Of a DNA stretch of 64,000 bases, positions 44,401-53,345 are shown piece by piece. This DNA is from Methylobacterium tardum (lineage in GTDB: Bacteria > Pseudomonadota > Alphaproteobacteria > Rhizobiales > Beijerinckiaceae). The notes beneath the pieces are model-generated. The model was not told the origin of the DNA. It worked only from the letters and a program-made list of their open reading frames with translations, and did no database searches. The stretch is taken from positions 2,636,001-2,700,000 of the forward strand of contig NZ_CP097484.1 in assembly GCF_023546765.1 (NCBI RefSeq). The letters run 5' to 3'. The position numbers and the translations under genes are program-made. The stretch's first letter is position 1, and each line of letters opens with the position of its first letter.

Positions 44401-44652
44401 CGAGTCGGCTCGGGTCTTCTGCGCGGCGTCGAGCGCGCGGGCCCCGCTTTGCCGCATCGCGTCCGGTGGGACAAGCGCGGGCGTCGGACCGGTCCGACTC
44501 GGATCGGCATTCTCTCTCCCTGGCATTCCAGGGCGCCGGAGGCGAGCCCGGAATCCAGAACCGCGACGCGCGCCAGAACCGGGCGCGTTGGTGCGTCTGG
44601 ATTCCGGGTTCCGCTGCGCGGCCCCGGGGTGACGATGCCTATGAGCCGGCCG
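44401..44652. repeat. gap upstream of serS with dispersed repeat, family B
   Basis: There is no gene in these 252 bp. Positions about 44522-44636 carry a long copy of the family B palindrome (GGCATTCCAGGGCGCCGGAG to GCGCGGCCCCGGGGTGACG), the counterpart of 39128-39244 in reverse orientation. The serS promoter should lie in the first 120 bp. Confidence 0.75.
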
Positions 44653-45018
44653 TCACGCCTTCGGCGGCGCGAGCTTGAGCTGGTCGATCGCCCAGAGCCA
44701 CGTCCCGTCCGCCTGCTCGCGGGCGACCTCCACCGAGAACGCGCCCTTGGGCAGCTGCGCGAAGGTCATGGCGAGCGCGCCGTTGCGCAGGGGCGGCGGC
44801 GTTTCCGGCGCCCGGAAGTCGGATTTGCGCGCCAGCAGGTCGGCGTAGAAGGTCCGGATCTCGGCATGGCCGGTGGCGACGACGCGGCCGGCCGCCAGCA
44901 CCGCATCGGGCTCGTAGAGGGCGACGAGGCCCTCGACGTCGCCGGCATTGGCGCGTCGGTTGAACAGGGCGGCAAGCTCCTCAGGGGCGCGGGCGGGCTC
45001 TCGCGTCTGGTCCGACAT
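44653..45018 (-). CDS. SnoaL/NTF2-like fold protein
   Basis: This protein of 121 residues has the cone-shaped NTF2-like fold of the SnoaL/DUF4440 group: LAALFNRRANAGDVEGLVAL, YEPDAVLAAGRVVATGHAEI, FYADLLARK and a final strand DGTWLWAIDQLKL. Such proteins bind small molecules or act as small isomerases and dehydratases; nothing here shows which. It is followed on the same strand by serS, beyond a repeat-filled gap of about 250 bp, and preceded by the OsmC gene upstream. Confidence 0.8.
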   Translation of the reverse strand: MSDQTREPARAPEELAALFNRRANAGDVEGLVALYEPDAVLAAGRVVATGHAEIRTFYADLLARKSDFRAPETPPPLRNGALAMTFAQLPKGAFSVEVAREQADGTWLWAIDQLKLAPPKA

Positions 45019-45096
45019 GGCGTCTCCTCGTCCGGCCCTGGCGGCCGGTTGATCCTGCGGAAATGCGCCGGGCCGCCGATTTTTCCCCCGCCTGGG

Positions 45097-45540
45097 TCAT
45101 TTCAGGCGCGTCCCGTCGCGGTCCGTCACCGAGACGGCGACCGGGATCCCCGCCTTCACGCTCTCCGAAACGGTGCAGAACCGCTCGAACTGCTCCAGCA
45201 CCCGGTCGATCCGGGGCATCTCGGCGGCGGCGGCCCCGAGCTGAATGTGGACGCCGATCCCGGTGACCCGCAGCCGCCCTTCGGCGTTGCGCTCCACCCG
45301 GCAGGACGCCTCGGCCGCCACACCCCGCGCCTCCTGGCGGAACTTGCCCAGGGCGAAGACGAGGCTGGCGCAGAGGCAGTTCGCGACCCCGGAGATCAGG
45401 AGCTGCTCGGGGAACGGCCCGGTCCCGCCGCCGATCGGCGGCGCCTCGTCGGTGATCAGCGCCGGCAGGGCCGAACCGAAATCCACCGTGAAGACGTAAT
45501 CGGCGACCTGGGTGATCCGGATCGTCGGTCCTGTTTCCAT
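45097..45540 (-). CDS. OsmC family protein
   Basis: This is a predicted OsmC-fold protein of 147 residues. FPEQLLISGVANCLCASLVF contains the conserved Cys of the active pair region (typically E..L..AL..C), and the C-terminal part has ERFCTVSESVKAGIPVAVSV with the second Cys, so the two redox cysteines for hydroperoxide reduction are present. Its physiological substrate is unknown. The ATG at 45540 is preferred; another is at 45558. It is divergent from the DUF815 ATPase gene, 164 bp away. Confidence 0.85.
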   Translation of the reverse strand: METGPTIRITQVADYVFTVDFGSALPALITDEAPPIGGGTGPFPEQLLISGVANCLCASLVFALGKFRQEARGVAAEASCRVERNAEGRLRVTGIGVHIQLGAAAAEMPRIDRVLEQFERFCTVSESVKAGIPVAVSVTDRDGTRLK

Positions 45541-45704
45541 CGTGCTCCCCGGCGTCATGGCGCCCACCCCGCCGGGAGACTCAACGTCCGATCCGGGTTC
45601 GCGTTCGGAAGACCTGCGCCATGCGTCCGGATACGGATGATTTCCCGGAATCTTCCCCGTAGAACCGGCCGCCTGACCGACCTGCACGCGAACCCCCCGA
45701 TCCG

Positions 45705-46580
45705 ATGACGAGCCCCGCGACCCTCGACACCCTGATGCCGCTCCTGGAGCGCATCGCCACCGCGCTGGAGCGGGCCGCGCCCGCAATCCCGCCGGCCTTC
45801 GACCCGAACGCCGCCGACGCCTTCCTGTGGGGGCCCGAGCGCCGGCTGACCCCGGTGCCGCAGGTCGCCCGGGTCGAGATGGGCCTGCTCACCGGCATCG
45901 ACCGCGCGCGCGACACTCTGGTGGAGAACACCGAGCGCTTCGCCCGCGGCCTGCCGGCCAACAACGCCCTGCTGTGGGGGGCCCGCGGCATGGGCAAGTC
46001 CTCGCTGGTCAAGGCGGCCCATGCCGAGATCAACGCCCGCCGGCCTGCCGGCAGCCTGCCGATGAAGCTCGTGGAGATCCACCGCGAGGACATCGAGGCC
46101 CTGCCGGACCTCATGGCCCTGCTGCGGCCCGACCCGCACCGCTGGCTGGTCTACTGCGACGACCTCTCCTTCGACGCCGACGACACCTCGTACAAGTCGC
46201 TCAAGACCGCCCTCGACGGCGGCATCGAGGGGCGGCCGGGCAACGTGCTGTTCTACGCCACCTCGAACCGCCGGCATCTCCTCGCCCGCGACATGATGGA
46301 GAACGAGCGCTCGACGGCGATCAATCCCGGCGAGGCCGTGGAGGAGAAGGTCTCGCTCTCGGATCGGTTCGGCCTCTGGCTCGGCTTCCACAAGTGCAGC
46401 CAGGACGAGTACCTGGCGATGATCCGCGCCTATGCCGACCGCTACGGCCTCGCCGTCCCGCCGGAGCAGCTGCGCGCCGAGTCCCTGGAATGGGCCACCA
46501 CCCGCGGCTCGCGCTCGGGCCGCACCGCCTTCCAGTTCATCCAGGATCTGGCGGGGCGGCTCGGCAAGACGCTGGACTGA
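45705..46580 (+). CDS. DUF815 family AAA-type ATPase
   Basis: This protein of 291 residues belongs to the DUF815 family of P-loop ATPases. Walker A is LLWGARGMGKSSLVKA (about residues 88-103), Walker B is LVYCDDLSFDADD, and LFYATSNRRHLLAR is a sensor-like motif. The C-terminal helical part ends in FQFIQDLAGRL. The family is widespread in proteobacteria but its client is unknown. The ATG at 45705 fits family starts. It converges on dut with 8 bp between stops. Confidence 0.88.
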   Translation: MTSPATLDTLMPLLERIATALERAAPAIPPAFDPNAADAFLWGPERRLTPVPQVARVEMGLLTGIDRARDTLVENTERFARGLPANNALLWGARGMGKSSLVKAAHAEINARRPAGSLPMKLVEIHREDIEALPDLMALLRPDPHRWLVYCDDLSFDADDTSYKSLKTALDGGIEGRPGNVLFYATSNRRHLLARDMMENERSTAINPGEAVEEKVSLSDRFGLWLGFHKCSQDEYLAMIRAYADRYGLAVPPEQLRAESLEWATTRGSRSGRTAFQFIQDLAGRLGKTLD

Positions 46581-46588
46581 GGGGCGGC

Positions 46589-47058
46589 CTAGCGTCCGCT
46601 CGACCCGAACCCGCCCGCGCCCCGCTCCGAGCCGGGGCCGGGCGCGCCCTCCAGCACGGTCAGCACCGGCCGGGTGATCCGGGTGAAGACGAGCTGCGCG
46701 ATCCGCTCGCCCGGCTCGATCCGGACGGGCTCGGATTCGTCCCGATTCCAGGCGGAGACCATCAGCGGGCCCTCGTAATCCGCGTCGATCACCCCGGTGC
46801 CGTTGCCGAGCACCAAGCCTTCCCGGTGGCCGCGGCCCGAGCGGGGAAGATCAGCCCGCACCAGGCGGGATCGCGGATCAGCACGACGAAGCCGGCGGGG
46901 ATCAGGACCGGCTTGCCCTGAGCCGGCAGGACCAGAGGCGCATCGAGGCAGGCATGCAAGTCGAGGCCTGCCGCGGCCGACGAGCCCCAGCGCGGGAAGC
47001 CCCAGCCCGGCAGGCGCGGGTCGAGCAGCCGCAGGCCGACCTCGGGCAGGTCGCTCAC
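46589..47058 (-). pseudogene. dut: dUTP diphosphatase, reading frame broken by one base
   Basis: dUTPase hydrolyses dUTP to dUMP, keeping uracil out of DNA and feeding thymidylate synthesis. From GTG 47058 one frame gives [16 protein letters not shown] and GLIFPAR, then at the G4 run 46843-46846 the family sequence jumps to another frame: [30 protein letters not shown] and the C-terminal arm [11 protein letters not shown]. Adding one C (minus strand CCCCGC to CCCCCGC) restores an intact protein of about 156 residues with all motifs. Because dut is usually essential, a sequence error is far likelier than a true loss. Its start overlaps the CitE-like stop (GTGA). Confidence 0.85.
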
Positions 47059-47936
47059 GCGGAGAGCCGCGCGATCGCCTGGGCCATGGCGAGCGTCCGC
47101 CGGGCCGCCTCGACATGGAGGCGCTCGACCATCTTGCCGTCCACCGCGATCACGCCGCGCTCGCGGTTCTCCGGCGCGTCGAAGACGTCCATCAGCCGCC
47201 GCGCCTGCGCGATCTCCTCGTCACCCGGCCCGAAGGCCGCGTTGGCCGGGCCGATCTGGCTCGGGTGAATCAGCATCTTGCCGTCGAAGCCGAGGTCGCG
47301 CCCCTGGACGCACTCGGCCTCGAACCCGGCCGCGTCCTTGAGGTCGGTGAAGACGCCGTCGATCGCCTCGATCTCGTAGGCCCGGGCGGCGGCCAGGACG
47401 TTCATTAGCCAGGGCATCAGCGCGGCCCGCCCGGGCGGTCGGATCCGGGAGGCCTTCAGCAGGTCATTCGGACCGATCACCAGGGCGCCGAGCCGCCCGT
47501 CCACGTCCCGGGCCGCGCCCGCGATCTCGGCGGCGTTCACCACCGCCATCGGCGTCTCGATCATCGCCCAGACCCGCGTCGCCAGCGGCGCGCCAAGGCG
47601 GCGCAGCCGGGAGCCCACGGCGATCAGCGCATCTGAGGCGCGGACCTTCGGCACCAGGATCGCGTCCGGGGCGGCCGGCGCGAGCGCGACGAGGTCGGCC
47701 TCGCCGTCCTCGGTCTCGGGCGGGTTGATGCGGACCACGACCTCGCGCTGGCCGAAGCCCCGCGCCGCGACCGCGGCGGCGACCTGCGCGCGGGCCTGAG
47801 CCTTCACTGCGGGTGCGGTGCCGTCCTCAAGGTCGATCAGGATCACGTCGGCGGGCAGCGTCCGCGCCTTTTCCAGCGCCCGGGCGTTGGAGCCGGGCAT
47901 CGCCAGCACGCTGCGGCGGGGACGGATCTCGCTCAT
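47055..47936 (-). CDS. HpcH/HpaI aldolase/citrate lyase (CitE-like) family protein
   Basis: This protein of 293 residues has the CitE-like TIM-barrel fold, which cleaves or makes malyl-CoA, citramalyl-CoA and related thioesters. Landmarks are [30 protein letters not shown] (metal site), [34 protein letters not shown] and [11 protein letters not shown]. Several family members occur in methylotrophs; this one is not the main malyl-CoA lyase by its divergent N-terminus, so its substrate stays open. The next gene on the strand is dut, overlapping by 4 bp (GTGA). Confidence 0.85.
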   Translation of the reverse strand: MSEIRPRRSVLAMPGSNARALEKARTLPADVILIDLEDGTAPAVKAQARAQVAAAVAARGFGQREVVVRINPPETEDGEADLVALAPAAPDAILVPKVRASDALIAVGSRLRRLGAPLATRVWAMIETPMAVVNAAEIAGAARDVDGRLGALVIGPNDLLKASRIRPPGRAALMPWLMNVLAAARAYEIEAIDGVFTDLKDAAGFEAECVQGRDLGFDGKMLIHPSQIGPANAAFGPGDEEIAQARRLMDVFDAPENRERGVIAVDGKMVERLHVEAARRTLAMAQAIARLSA

Positions 47937-48073
47937 CACGCTTCTCCCGGGGCTGCGGCGCCCGCCCGGGCGCGGATAGCTTTCCGCGCCCGGGCGGGCA
48001 AGGCAGACAAGACCATCGCGGGCTCCGGGTTCCGGGCCAGAGGCGCGGCGCGGGATCGGCAGAGGGAGCGAGG

Positions 48074-48835
48074 ATGGCGCGCTGGATCGCGGGGCTGGAC
48101 GGTTGCCGGGGCGCCTGGGCGGGCGCGCTACTCGACCTCGGCGACCCGGCTCGCCACCGCTGCGCCTTGTTCCCCGACGTCGCCGCGCTCCTCGACACGC
48201 CGGAACAGCCGCTGATCGTCGGAATCGACGTGCCGATCGGATTGCCCGACCGGATTGTCGGCGGCGGACGGTCTGCCGATCGCGCCGCCCGCGCGCGCCT
48301 GGGGCCGGCGCGATCCTCGGTCTTCCCGATGCCGCCCCGGGCCGCCGTGTACGCGCCGGACTACGAATCCGCGAAGGCGGCCTCCCGCGCCGGCAGCGAG
48401 CCGCCCTACGCGCCCTCAATCCAGGGCTTCAACATCTTCCGCTACGTCCGCGCGGTGGATACGCTCCTGCGGGAGCGCCCGGAGGCGCGCGACCGGCTCC
48501 ACGAGGTCCACCCGGAGGTCGCGTTCCACGCGCTCAACGGCGACCAGCCCCTCGGCCTGCCGAAGAAGGGCCGGAACGCGCAGGCGGGTCTCGCCTCGCG
48601 GCGGACACTGCTGGCTGCCGCCGGCCTGCCCGAGGCGCTGATCGCCGGCCGGGTCAAAGGCGTCCCGGAGGACGACCATCTCGACGCCCTCGCGGCCTTG
48701 ATCGTCGCCCGCGACATCCTCGACGGCTGCGCCGTGCCGCTGCCGGCGCGGCCGGAGCGCGACGCGCACGGGCTCCCGGTGGTGATCTGGGCGCCGGCCT
48801 CACGGGCGGACGATCGAACCCCGCCGGAACGGTGA
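48074..48835 (+). CDS. DUF429 family protein
   Basis: This soluble protein of 253 residues belongs to DUF429, which has an RNase H-like fold. Visible motifs are IAGLDGCRGAWAGA at the N-terminus (first acidic residue), LIVGIDVPIGLPD, YEVHPEVAFHAL in spirit as LHEVHPEVAFHAL, and DDHLDALAALIVARDIL (last acidic pair). The acidic residues look suitable for metal binding, so a nuclease-like activity is conceivable but unproven. The ATG at 48074 follows GAGGGAGCGAGG. The Nudix gene starts 54 bp after it. Confidence 0.82.
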   Translation: MARWIAGLDGCRGAWAGALLDLGDPARHRCALFPDVAALLDTPEQPLIVGIDVPIGLPDRIVGGGRSADRAARARLGPARSSVFPMPPRAAVYAPDYESAKAASRAGSEPPYAPSIQGFNIFRYVRAVDTLLRERPEARDRLHEVHPEVAFHALNGDQPLGLPKKGRNAQAGLASRRTLLAAAGLPEALIAGRVKGVPEDDHLDALAALIVARDILDGCAVPLPARPERDAHGLPVVIWAPASRADDRTPPER

Positions 48836-48889
48836 TCATTTGCACCGAACCGGTGTTCATCGCGAACCGCGCGCTCTAGCTCAGCCGCC

Positions 48890-49405
48890 ATGAGCGCAGA
48901 AACCCCGCTTCCGATCCGTCATATTGCCCGGGCGATCGTCCTCGATCCGCAGGACCGGATCCTGCTGATCGCCTACACGTCCGTCCACGCCAAGGGGCCG
49001 GACGGGGCGCCGCTCCGGTTCTGGTTCATGCCCGGCGGCGGTCTGGAGCCCGGCGAAGACCACGTCACCGCCTGCCGGCGCGAGCTCGAGGAGGAGATCG
49101 GCCGCGCCGACGCGACCATCGGCCCGCAGGTCGCCGTCTGCGACGGCCCGTTCCACCTGTTCCGCCAGTCGCGGGACGCACGCGAGCGCTATTTCCTCGT
49201 CCGCCTGCCCGACGACCGGGTCGATACCAGCCGCCTCGCGGAGACTGAGGACAATCCCCTGATCGGCACGCGCTGGTGGCCGCTCGATGAACTGCGCGCC
49301 AGCGGCGAGCGCGTCGAGCCCGTAGGCCTCGCCGAGCTTGCAGCCGAAGTCGCGAGCGGGACTATTCCGGTCCAGCCGCGCGTTCTGACTTGGCAGGATC
49401 CTTGA
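48890..49405 (+). CDS. Nudix hydrolase
   Basis: This is a hydrolase of nucleoside diphosphate-linked compounds with 171 residues. The Nudix box is complete: GGGLEPGEDHVTACRRELEEE-IG, broken here only to keep the quotation short, with the metal-binding RELEEE core. The N-terminal RHIARAIVLDPQDRILLI is the first strand of the fold. The specificity cannot be inferred. The plus-strand order DUF429, Nudix, carbonic anhydrase has small gaps (54 and 45 bp) and could be one transcript. Confidence 0.88.
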   Translation: MSAETPLPIRHIARAIVLDPQDRILLIAYTSVHAKGPDGAPLRFWFMPGGGLEPGEDHVTACRRELEEEIGRADATIGPQVAVCDGPFHLFRQSRDARERYFLVRLPDDRVDTSRLAETEDNPLIGTRWWPLDELRASGERVEPVGLAELAAEVASGTIPVQPRVLTWQDP

Positions 49406-49450
49406 GTTCCACTCCGCGCGACGCGGAATCCTCTAACCGGAGACGATTTG

Positions 49451-50116
49451 ATGTTCCCCATCTACCTGACCGAAGGGTACCGGTCCTTCCTGCAGGACCG
49501 CTTCCCGACGGAGCGCCGCCGCTTCGCGCAGCTCGCCTCCAGCCAGAATCCCGAGATCCTGATCATCAGCTGCTGCGACAGCCGGGTCTCGCCCAGCGCG
49601 ATCTTCAATGCCGGTCCGGGCGAGCTGTTCACGATCCGCAACGTCGCCAACATCGTGCCGGTCTACCAGCCCGACGGGCAGTACCACGGCACCTCGGCAG
49701 CTCTGGAATTCGCCGTCCAGGCGTTGGAAGTGAAACACATCGTCGTGCTCGGCCACGCCACCTGCGGCGGCATCAAGGCCTACGCCAACAAGGCTAAGCC
49801 GCTCTCCCCGGGCGACTTCATCGGCAAGTGGGTCTCGCTCGTGGGGCAGGCCGAGTCCAAGGCGGGCGATCCCGACGCGCCGGACTACCTGACCAAGCTC
49901 GAACTCGCCGTCGTCAAGCAGAGCATCGAGAACCTGCTGACCTTCCCGTTCGTGAAGGAGCGGGTCGGCGACGGCCGGATCGAGCTCCACGGCGCCCATT
50001 TCGGCGTGGCCACCGGCTCGCTGCTGGTCTGCGATCCGAAGACCGGCGAGTTCAAGCCGCCCCTCGACACCGCCGGGCTGGCGGTCCGTTCGGTCGCCGC
50101 CATCGCGTGCGACTGA
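49451..50116 (+). CDS. beta-class carbonic anhydrase
   Basis: It interconverts CO2 and bicarbonate in the cytoplasm; this copy has 221 residues. The zinc ligands and catalytic dyad are Cys41, Asp43 and Arg45 in ISCCDSRVSP, plus His102 and Cys105 in LGHATCGGIKA. GELFTIRNVANIVP and YHGTSAALEFAV are further family motifs. The ATG at 49451 follows a CGGAGAC ribosome binding site. It is followed by a hairpin region shared with the convergent DUF4142 gene. Confidence 0.95.
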   Translation: MFPIYLTEGYRSFLQDRFPTERRRFAQLASSQNPEILIISCCDSRVSPSAIFNAGPGELFTIRNVANIVPVYQPDGQYHGTSAALEFAVQALEVKHIVVLGHATCGGIKAYANKAKPLSPGDFIGKWVSLVGQAESKAGDPDAPDYLTKLELAVVKQSIENLLTFPFVKERVGDGRIELHGAHFGVATGSLLVCDPKTGEFKPPLDTAGLAVRSVAAIACD

Positions 50117-50136
50117 GCGCGACGCGGACATGAAAA

Positions 50137-50186
50137 CGGCGGCGGGCTCGCACCCGCCGCCGATAGGCCCGGCGCGAAGCCGGGCC
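50137..50186. terminator. paired hairpins between convergent genes
   Basis: CGGCGGCGGG-CTCGCA-CCCGCCGCCG (50137-50162) reads into TTTT on the minus strand, a terminator for the DUF4142 gene. GGCCCGGC-GCGAA-GCCGGGCC (50166-50186) followed by TTGT could serve the carbonic anhydrase gene on the plus strand. Confidence 0.75.
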
Positions 50187-50203
50187 TTGTGCCGGATCGT
50201 GTC

Positions 50204-50908
50204 TTACATCGCGCCCGGCAGACGCTGGGCCATCTGGAGGTGCATCTGCAGGGCCGGCAGGGCCTGCTGGGCGTAGTTGCGCAGGGCCGGGTTCGGGCCG
50301 CCCTGGGCGTAGGCCTGGGTCATCGCGATGCTCATCTGATGCGCCTGGATCTGCTGGGTCGCGTACAGGCGATCAAAGCGCGCGCCGGCCGGGGCGGCCG
50401 ACAGCTCGGACAGCATCGCCTGCTGCTCGGGGCTCGGCGGCACGATGGTGGAGGCGCCGGTGGCCATGACCTCGCCGCGACCGATCTGGCTGCCCGCCGC
50501 GGCACCGCGCGCCGCGCCCGCACCCGCGCCCTCGAGACCGCCGACAGGGCCGCCCGCTAGGGTGCCGCCGACCACGCCGGTCGCCGCGCCGACACCGGCG
50601 CCGACCGCGCTGCCCGCCACGGCGACAGGGGCGGTGATCAGGCCGCCGAGGCCCGGATCGCCGGCCGCCATGGGGCCAGTCTGGCCGCCGGCGAGGGCGA
50701 CGTTGGCGGCGCGGTGGTCACGCAGGACTTCCTGGGCGTAGGAGCGGATCCGCGGGTTGCGCGACTTGGACAGCGCGATCTGCGAGGACTGGATCTCGAA
50801 CGCGTTCGCCTGCATCGACTGGACGCGGAAGTCGTTGGCGCTCTGCGCGAGAGCCGGCGTCGACAGCGCCAGGACGAGCGCGGAGGCAGCAGCATAATTC
50901 TTGAGCAT
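50204..50908 (-). CDS. secreted DUF4142 protein with Gly/Ala-rich insertion
   Basis: This exported protein of 234 residues has a signal peptide (MLKNYAAASALVLALSTPALA, cut before QSAND). Two halves of a DUF4142-like helical domain are visible: NDFRVQSMQANAFEIQSSQI with RSYAQEVLRDHRAAN, and later RLYATQQIQAHQMSIAMTQ with RNYAQQALPALQMHL. Between them (about 75-150) sits a Gly/Ala-rich stretch, VAVAGSAVGAGVGAATGVVG, resembling a glycine zipper. DUF4142 proteins are periplasmic and stress-linked in related bacteria. The insertion is unusual and might associate with membrane. Confidence 0.8.
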   Translation of the reverse strand: MLKNYAAASALVLALSTPALAQSANDFRVQSMQANAFEIQSSQIALSKSRNPRIRSYAQEVLRDHRAANVALAGGQTGPMAAGDPGLGGLITAPVAVAGSAVGAGVGAATGVVGGTLAGGPVGGLEGAGAGAARGAAAGSQIGRGEVMATGASTIVPPSPEQQAMLSELSAAPAGARFDRLYATQQIQAHQMSIAMTQAYAQGGPNPALRNYAQQALPALQMHLQMAQRLPGAM

Positions 50909-51203
50909 CGGAACCTCTTGTCAAAGTGGACGCGCGAACGGGCATGGTACGCTGCACGCGGAGATCGCAGACCTCACGCCGGCGCGTTCGCGAATTGGTG
51001 CGTCAACGAGGCCATCGGCTTATGGTTCCTGCGGTTTTTGCTTCGCGCCGGGCAGGATCTACGATGGATTGGCGGCCTCGGAGACACGTGTCACCGACCC
51101 ACCAGGGTGATGGATTCCGGGCTCGCTCCCGGCGCGCCGGAATGATGGCGCGATCGTCCGATGTCGGAAGGGCAGCTCGTCGCGACCGGGCCGCGGTCGC
51201 TGC
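50909..51203. other. intergenic gap upstream of acyltransferase
   Basis: There is no convincing gene in these 295 bp. A short family B palindrome is present at about 51105-51146 (GGTGATGGATTCCGGGCTCG to CGCCGGAATGATGG). Promoters for the divergent DUF4142 and acyltransferase genes should lie here. Confidence 0.55.
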
Positions 51204-52352
51204 ATGAGCCTCGTCGCTGTCCAGATCCTGCGCGCCGCGGCGGCGCTGATGGTCGTGTGGCACCACGCGCGGCACGAGGCCGGTCTGCTCGCCGGGCGCG
51301 GCGCCGGCCCGGCCCTCGACCCCGGCACGCTGCTGCCCTGGTGGGGCGGGGTCGACCTGTTCTTCGTGATCTCCGGCCTCGTCATCGTCCTGGCGGCCGG
51401 GCGCCTGTTCGGACAGCCGGGCGGTCGGGGGCGCTTCCTGGCGCACCGGGTTGCCCGGGTGGTGCCGCTCTACTGGCTGGTGAGCCTCGCCTATCTCGGC
51501 CTCGCCCTCGCGCGTCCGGAGCTTCTCGGCGAGACCGCCGCGCTGGCTCATGATCCCGGGGCGCTGGTCGCCGGGTTCCTGTTCTGGCCGGCGGCCCGGC
51601 CCGACGGCACCGTCCAGCCCGTCTACGGCCTGGGCTGGACCCTGAACTACGAGGCGTTCTTCTACGTCCTCTTCGCGGCCGGACTCGGCTTCGGCCGACG
51701 TGGTGCGGTGGCGTGGCTGGTCCTGGTCCTAGCGCTTCTGGTGGCCGCCGGGAGGCTGATGCCGGACCTGCCGGTGCCGCTGCGCTTCTGGGCGGACCCG
51801 ATCGTGCTGGAATTCGCGGCCGGCGCCGGCCTCGCCCTCGCCTATCGCGACGGATTTCGGCCTGGGCTGCCGGCCCGCCTCGTTCTCGCGGCGCTCGGCA
51901 TCCTGGGTCTTGTCCTGGCGGCCCGCTGGCTCGCCGGCCTGGACGGGGCCGACGGGTTCCTCCGCCCGCTGCTCGTCGGCGTGCCGGCGGCGCTGCTGGT
52001 GGCGGCCGCGCTCGGGCCGGAGCGCGACGCCGCGCAGGTCTCACGCCTACCGGCCGCGGTGCGGGGCCTCGTGATCCTCGGGGACGCGTCCTATGCCCTC
52101 TATCTCGTGCATCCCTTCGCGCTGCGCCTCGTCCGCGAGGCGCTGCTCCGGCTCGGCCTCGCGCCGGCCGTGCACCCCTGGGGCGGGATGGCCTTCATGC
52201 TCGCGGGCAGCGTCGCGGCCGCCCTGCTGGTCCACCGCCTCGTCGAGCGGCCGCTCACCCGGTGGGCCCGGACCCGTCTCGATCCTGGCGACGCGCAAAA
52301 CCGTGTGCGCGCCGCGCCGTGCCCGGTTCCACAGAGCGGCCGCCCGGATTAG
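51204..52352 (+). CDS. acyltransferase family 3 membrane protein
   Basis: This inner-membrane O-acyltransferase has 382 residues and about ten membrane segments. The N-terminal LRAAAALMVVWHHARHEAG carries the conserved catalytic His region, followed by WWGGVDLFFVISGLVI with the family's FFVISG motif. Later segments include GWTLNYEAFFYVLFAAGL and LGDASYALYLVHPFALRL. Such enzymes acetylate or succinylate exopolysaccharide, O-antigen or other sugars. The acceptor is unknown and no polysaccharide cluster is beside it. UspA follows 26 bp later. Confidence 0.9.
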   Translation: MSLVAVQILRAAAALMVVWHHARHEAGLLAGRGAGPALDPGTLLPWWGGVDLFFVISGLVIVLAAGRLFGQPGGRGRFLAHRVARVVPLYWLVSLAYLGLALARPELLGETAALAHDPGALVAGFLFWPAARPDGTVQPVYGLGWTLNYEAFFYVLFAAGLGFGRRGAVAWLVLVLALLVAAGRLMPDLPVPLRFWADPIVLEFAAGAGLALAYRDGFRPGLPARLVLAALGILGLVLAARWLAGLDGADGFLRPLLVGVPAALLVAAALGPERDAAQVSRLPAAVRGLVILGDASYALYLVHPFALRLVREALLRLGLAPAVHPWGGMAFMLAGSVAAALLVHRLVERPLTRWARTRLDPGDAQNRVRAAPCPVPQSGRPD

Positions 52353-52378
52353 CCTCGCCCTCCGAGGAGGACGCTGCC

Positions 52379-53242
52379 ATGAAGACGCTGCTCGTACCCG
52401 TCGCGATGCACGACGCCCTGCCCTCCGTGTTCGAGACGACCCGGCTGGCGGCTTCGCGCTTCGGCAGCCTGATCGAAGGGGTGTCCCTGCGTCCGGCGCT
52501 GGCCGAATACGTGCCGGTCGACATGGTCGGGGGCATGACGTGGCTGCGCGACGAGGAAGCCGACCGGGCCGAGGCCGAGGAGGCGGGCGGCCGCTTCGTC
52601 GCCTTCATGGATGCGGCCGGCATTCCCCGGCATGCCCGTGACGGGCTGTGCATCCCGGAGCGGGTCGCAGACGCCGGACCGCGCTTCCGCTGGCGGCAGG
52701 ACGTGCCGACCGGCGACGCTTTCCTGGGCCAGTACGCGCGGCTGTTCTCGGCCACGGTGGTCGGCCGTCCGGGCACCACCGACAACGCGCCGCGCATGAC
52801 CACCTTTGAGACCGCCCTGTTCGAGAGCGGCCGGCCGATCCTGCTCGCGCCGCCGACCCCGCCGGCGAGCCTCGGCGAGGCGATCCTGATCGCCTGGAAC
52901 GGCTCCACCGAGACCGCCCGCGCCGTCGCCTTCGCGATGCCGTTCCTGCGGAAGGCGCAGCGGGTGCTGGTGCTCAGCGTCGAGGGCGGCATGGTGCCGG
53001 GCCCGACCGCGCAGGATCTGGCCCAGGCGCTGGCCTGCGAAGGCGTGGACGCGTCGCACCGGGCGCTGCCGGCCGGTCGGCGCGCGCCCGGCGAGACCTT
53101 CCTCACCGAGGCGCAGGCCTTCGGCTGCGACCTGCTGATCAAGGGCGCCTACACCCAGAGCCGGCTGCGCCAGATGATCTTCGGCGGTGTCACCAGCCAC
53201 GTGCTCGCCCACGCCGACATGCCGGTCCTGATGGCGCATTGA
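52379..53242 (+). CDS. universal stress protein (UspA family), tandem-domain
   Basis: This 287-residue protein has two Usp-like halves. MKTLLVPVAMHDALPS starts the first; the second (about 150-287) has ILIAWNGSTETARAVAFAMP and ends with GAYTQSRLRQMIFGGVTSHV and ADMPVLMAH, the classical C-terminal Usp motif with the ATP-type G-x(9)-G pattern in part. Tandem Usp proteins bind ATP or act as stress sensors. The ATG at 52379 follows GAGGAGGAC. It lies close behind the acyltransferase gene. Confidence 0.88.
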   Translation: MKTLLVPVAMHDALPSVFETTRLAASRFGSLIEGVSLRPALAEYVPVDMVGGMTWLRDEEADRAEAEEAGGRFVAFMDAAGIPRHARDGLCIPERVADAGPRFRWRQDVPTGDAFLGQYARLFSATVVGRPGTTDNAPRMTTFETALFESGRPILLAPPTPPASLGEAILIAWNGSTETARAVAFAMPFLRKAQRVLVLSVEGGMVPGPTAQDLAQALACEGVDASHRALPAGRRAPGETFLTEAQAFGCDLLIKGAYTQSRLRQMIFGGVTSHVLAHADMPVLMAH

Positions 53243-53345
53243 CGGCCTCGACCTTGAGCGGCGGCCTCCGGGATAACAGGTCCGCGGTCGGGAACCGGGC
53301 GTGGTGCCTGACGTTCGGCTCCCGGACCTGAGCGACAAGGAGCCC

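Noticed and set aside
24816..46846. Programmed -1 frameshifting as the reason for the split genes
   Set aside because: No X-XXY-YYZ slippery heptamer at the breaks was seen in the correct frame, and sharing the same one-base direction in unrelated genes fits error better. Not excluded by experiment.
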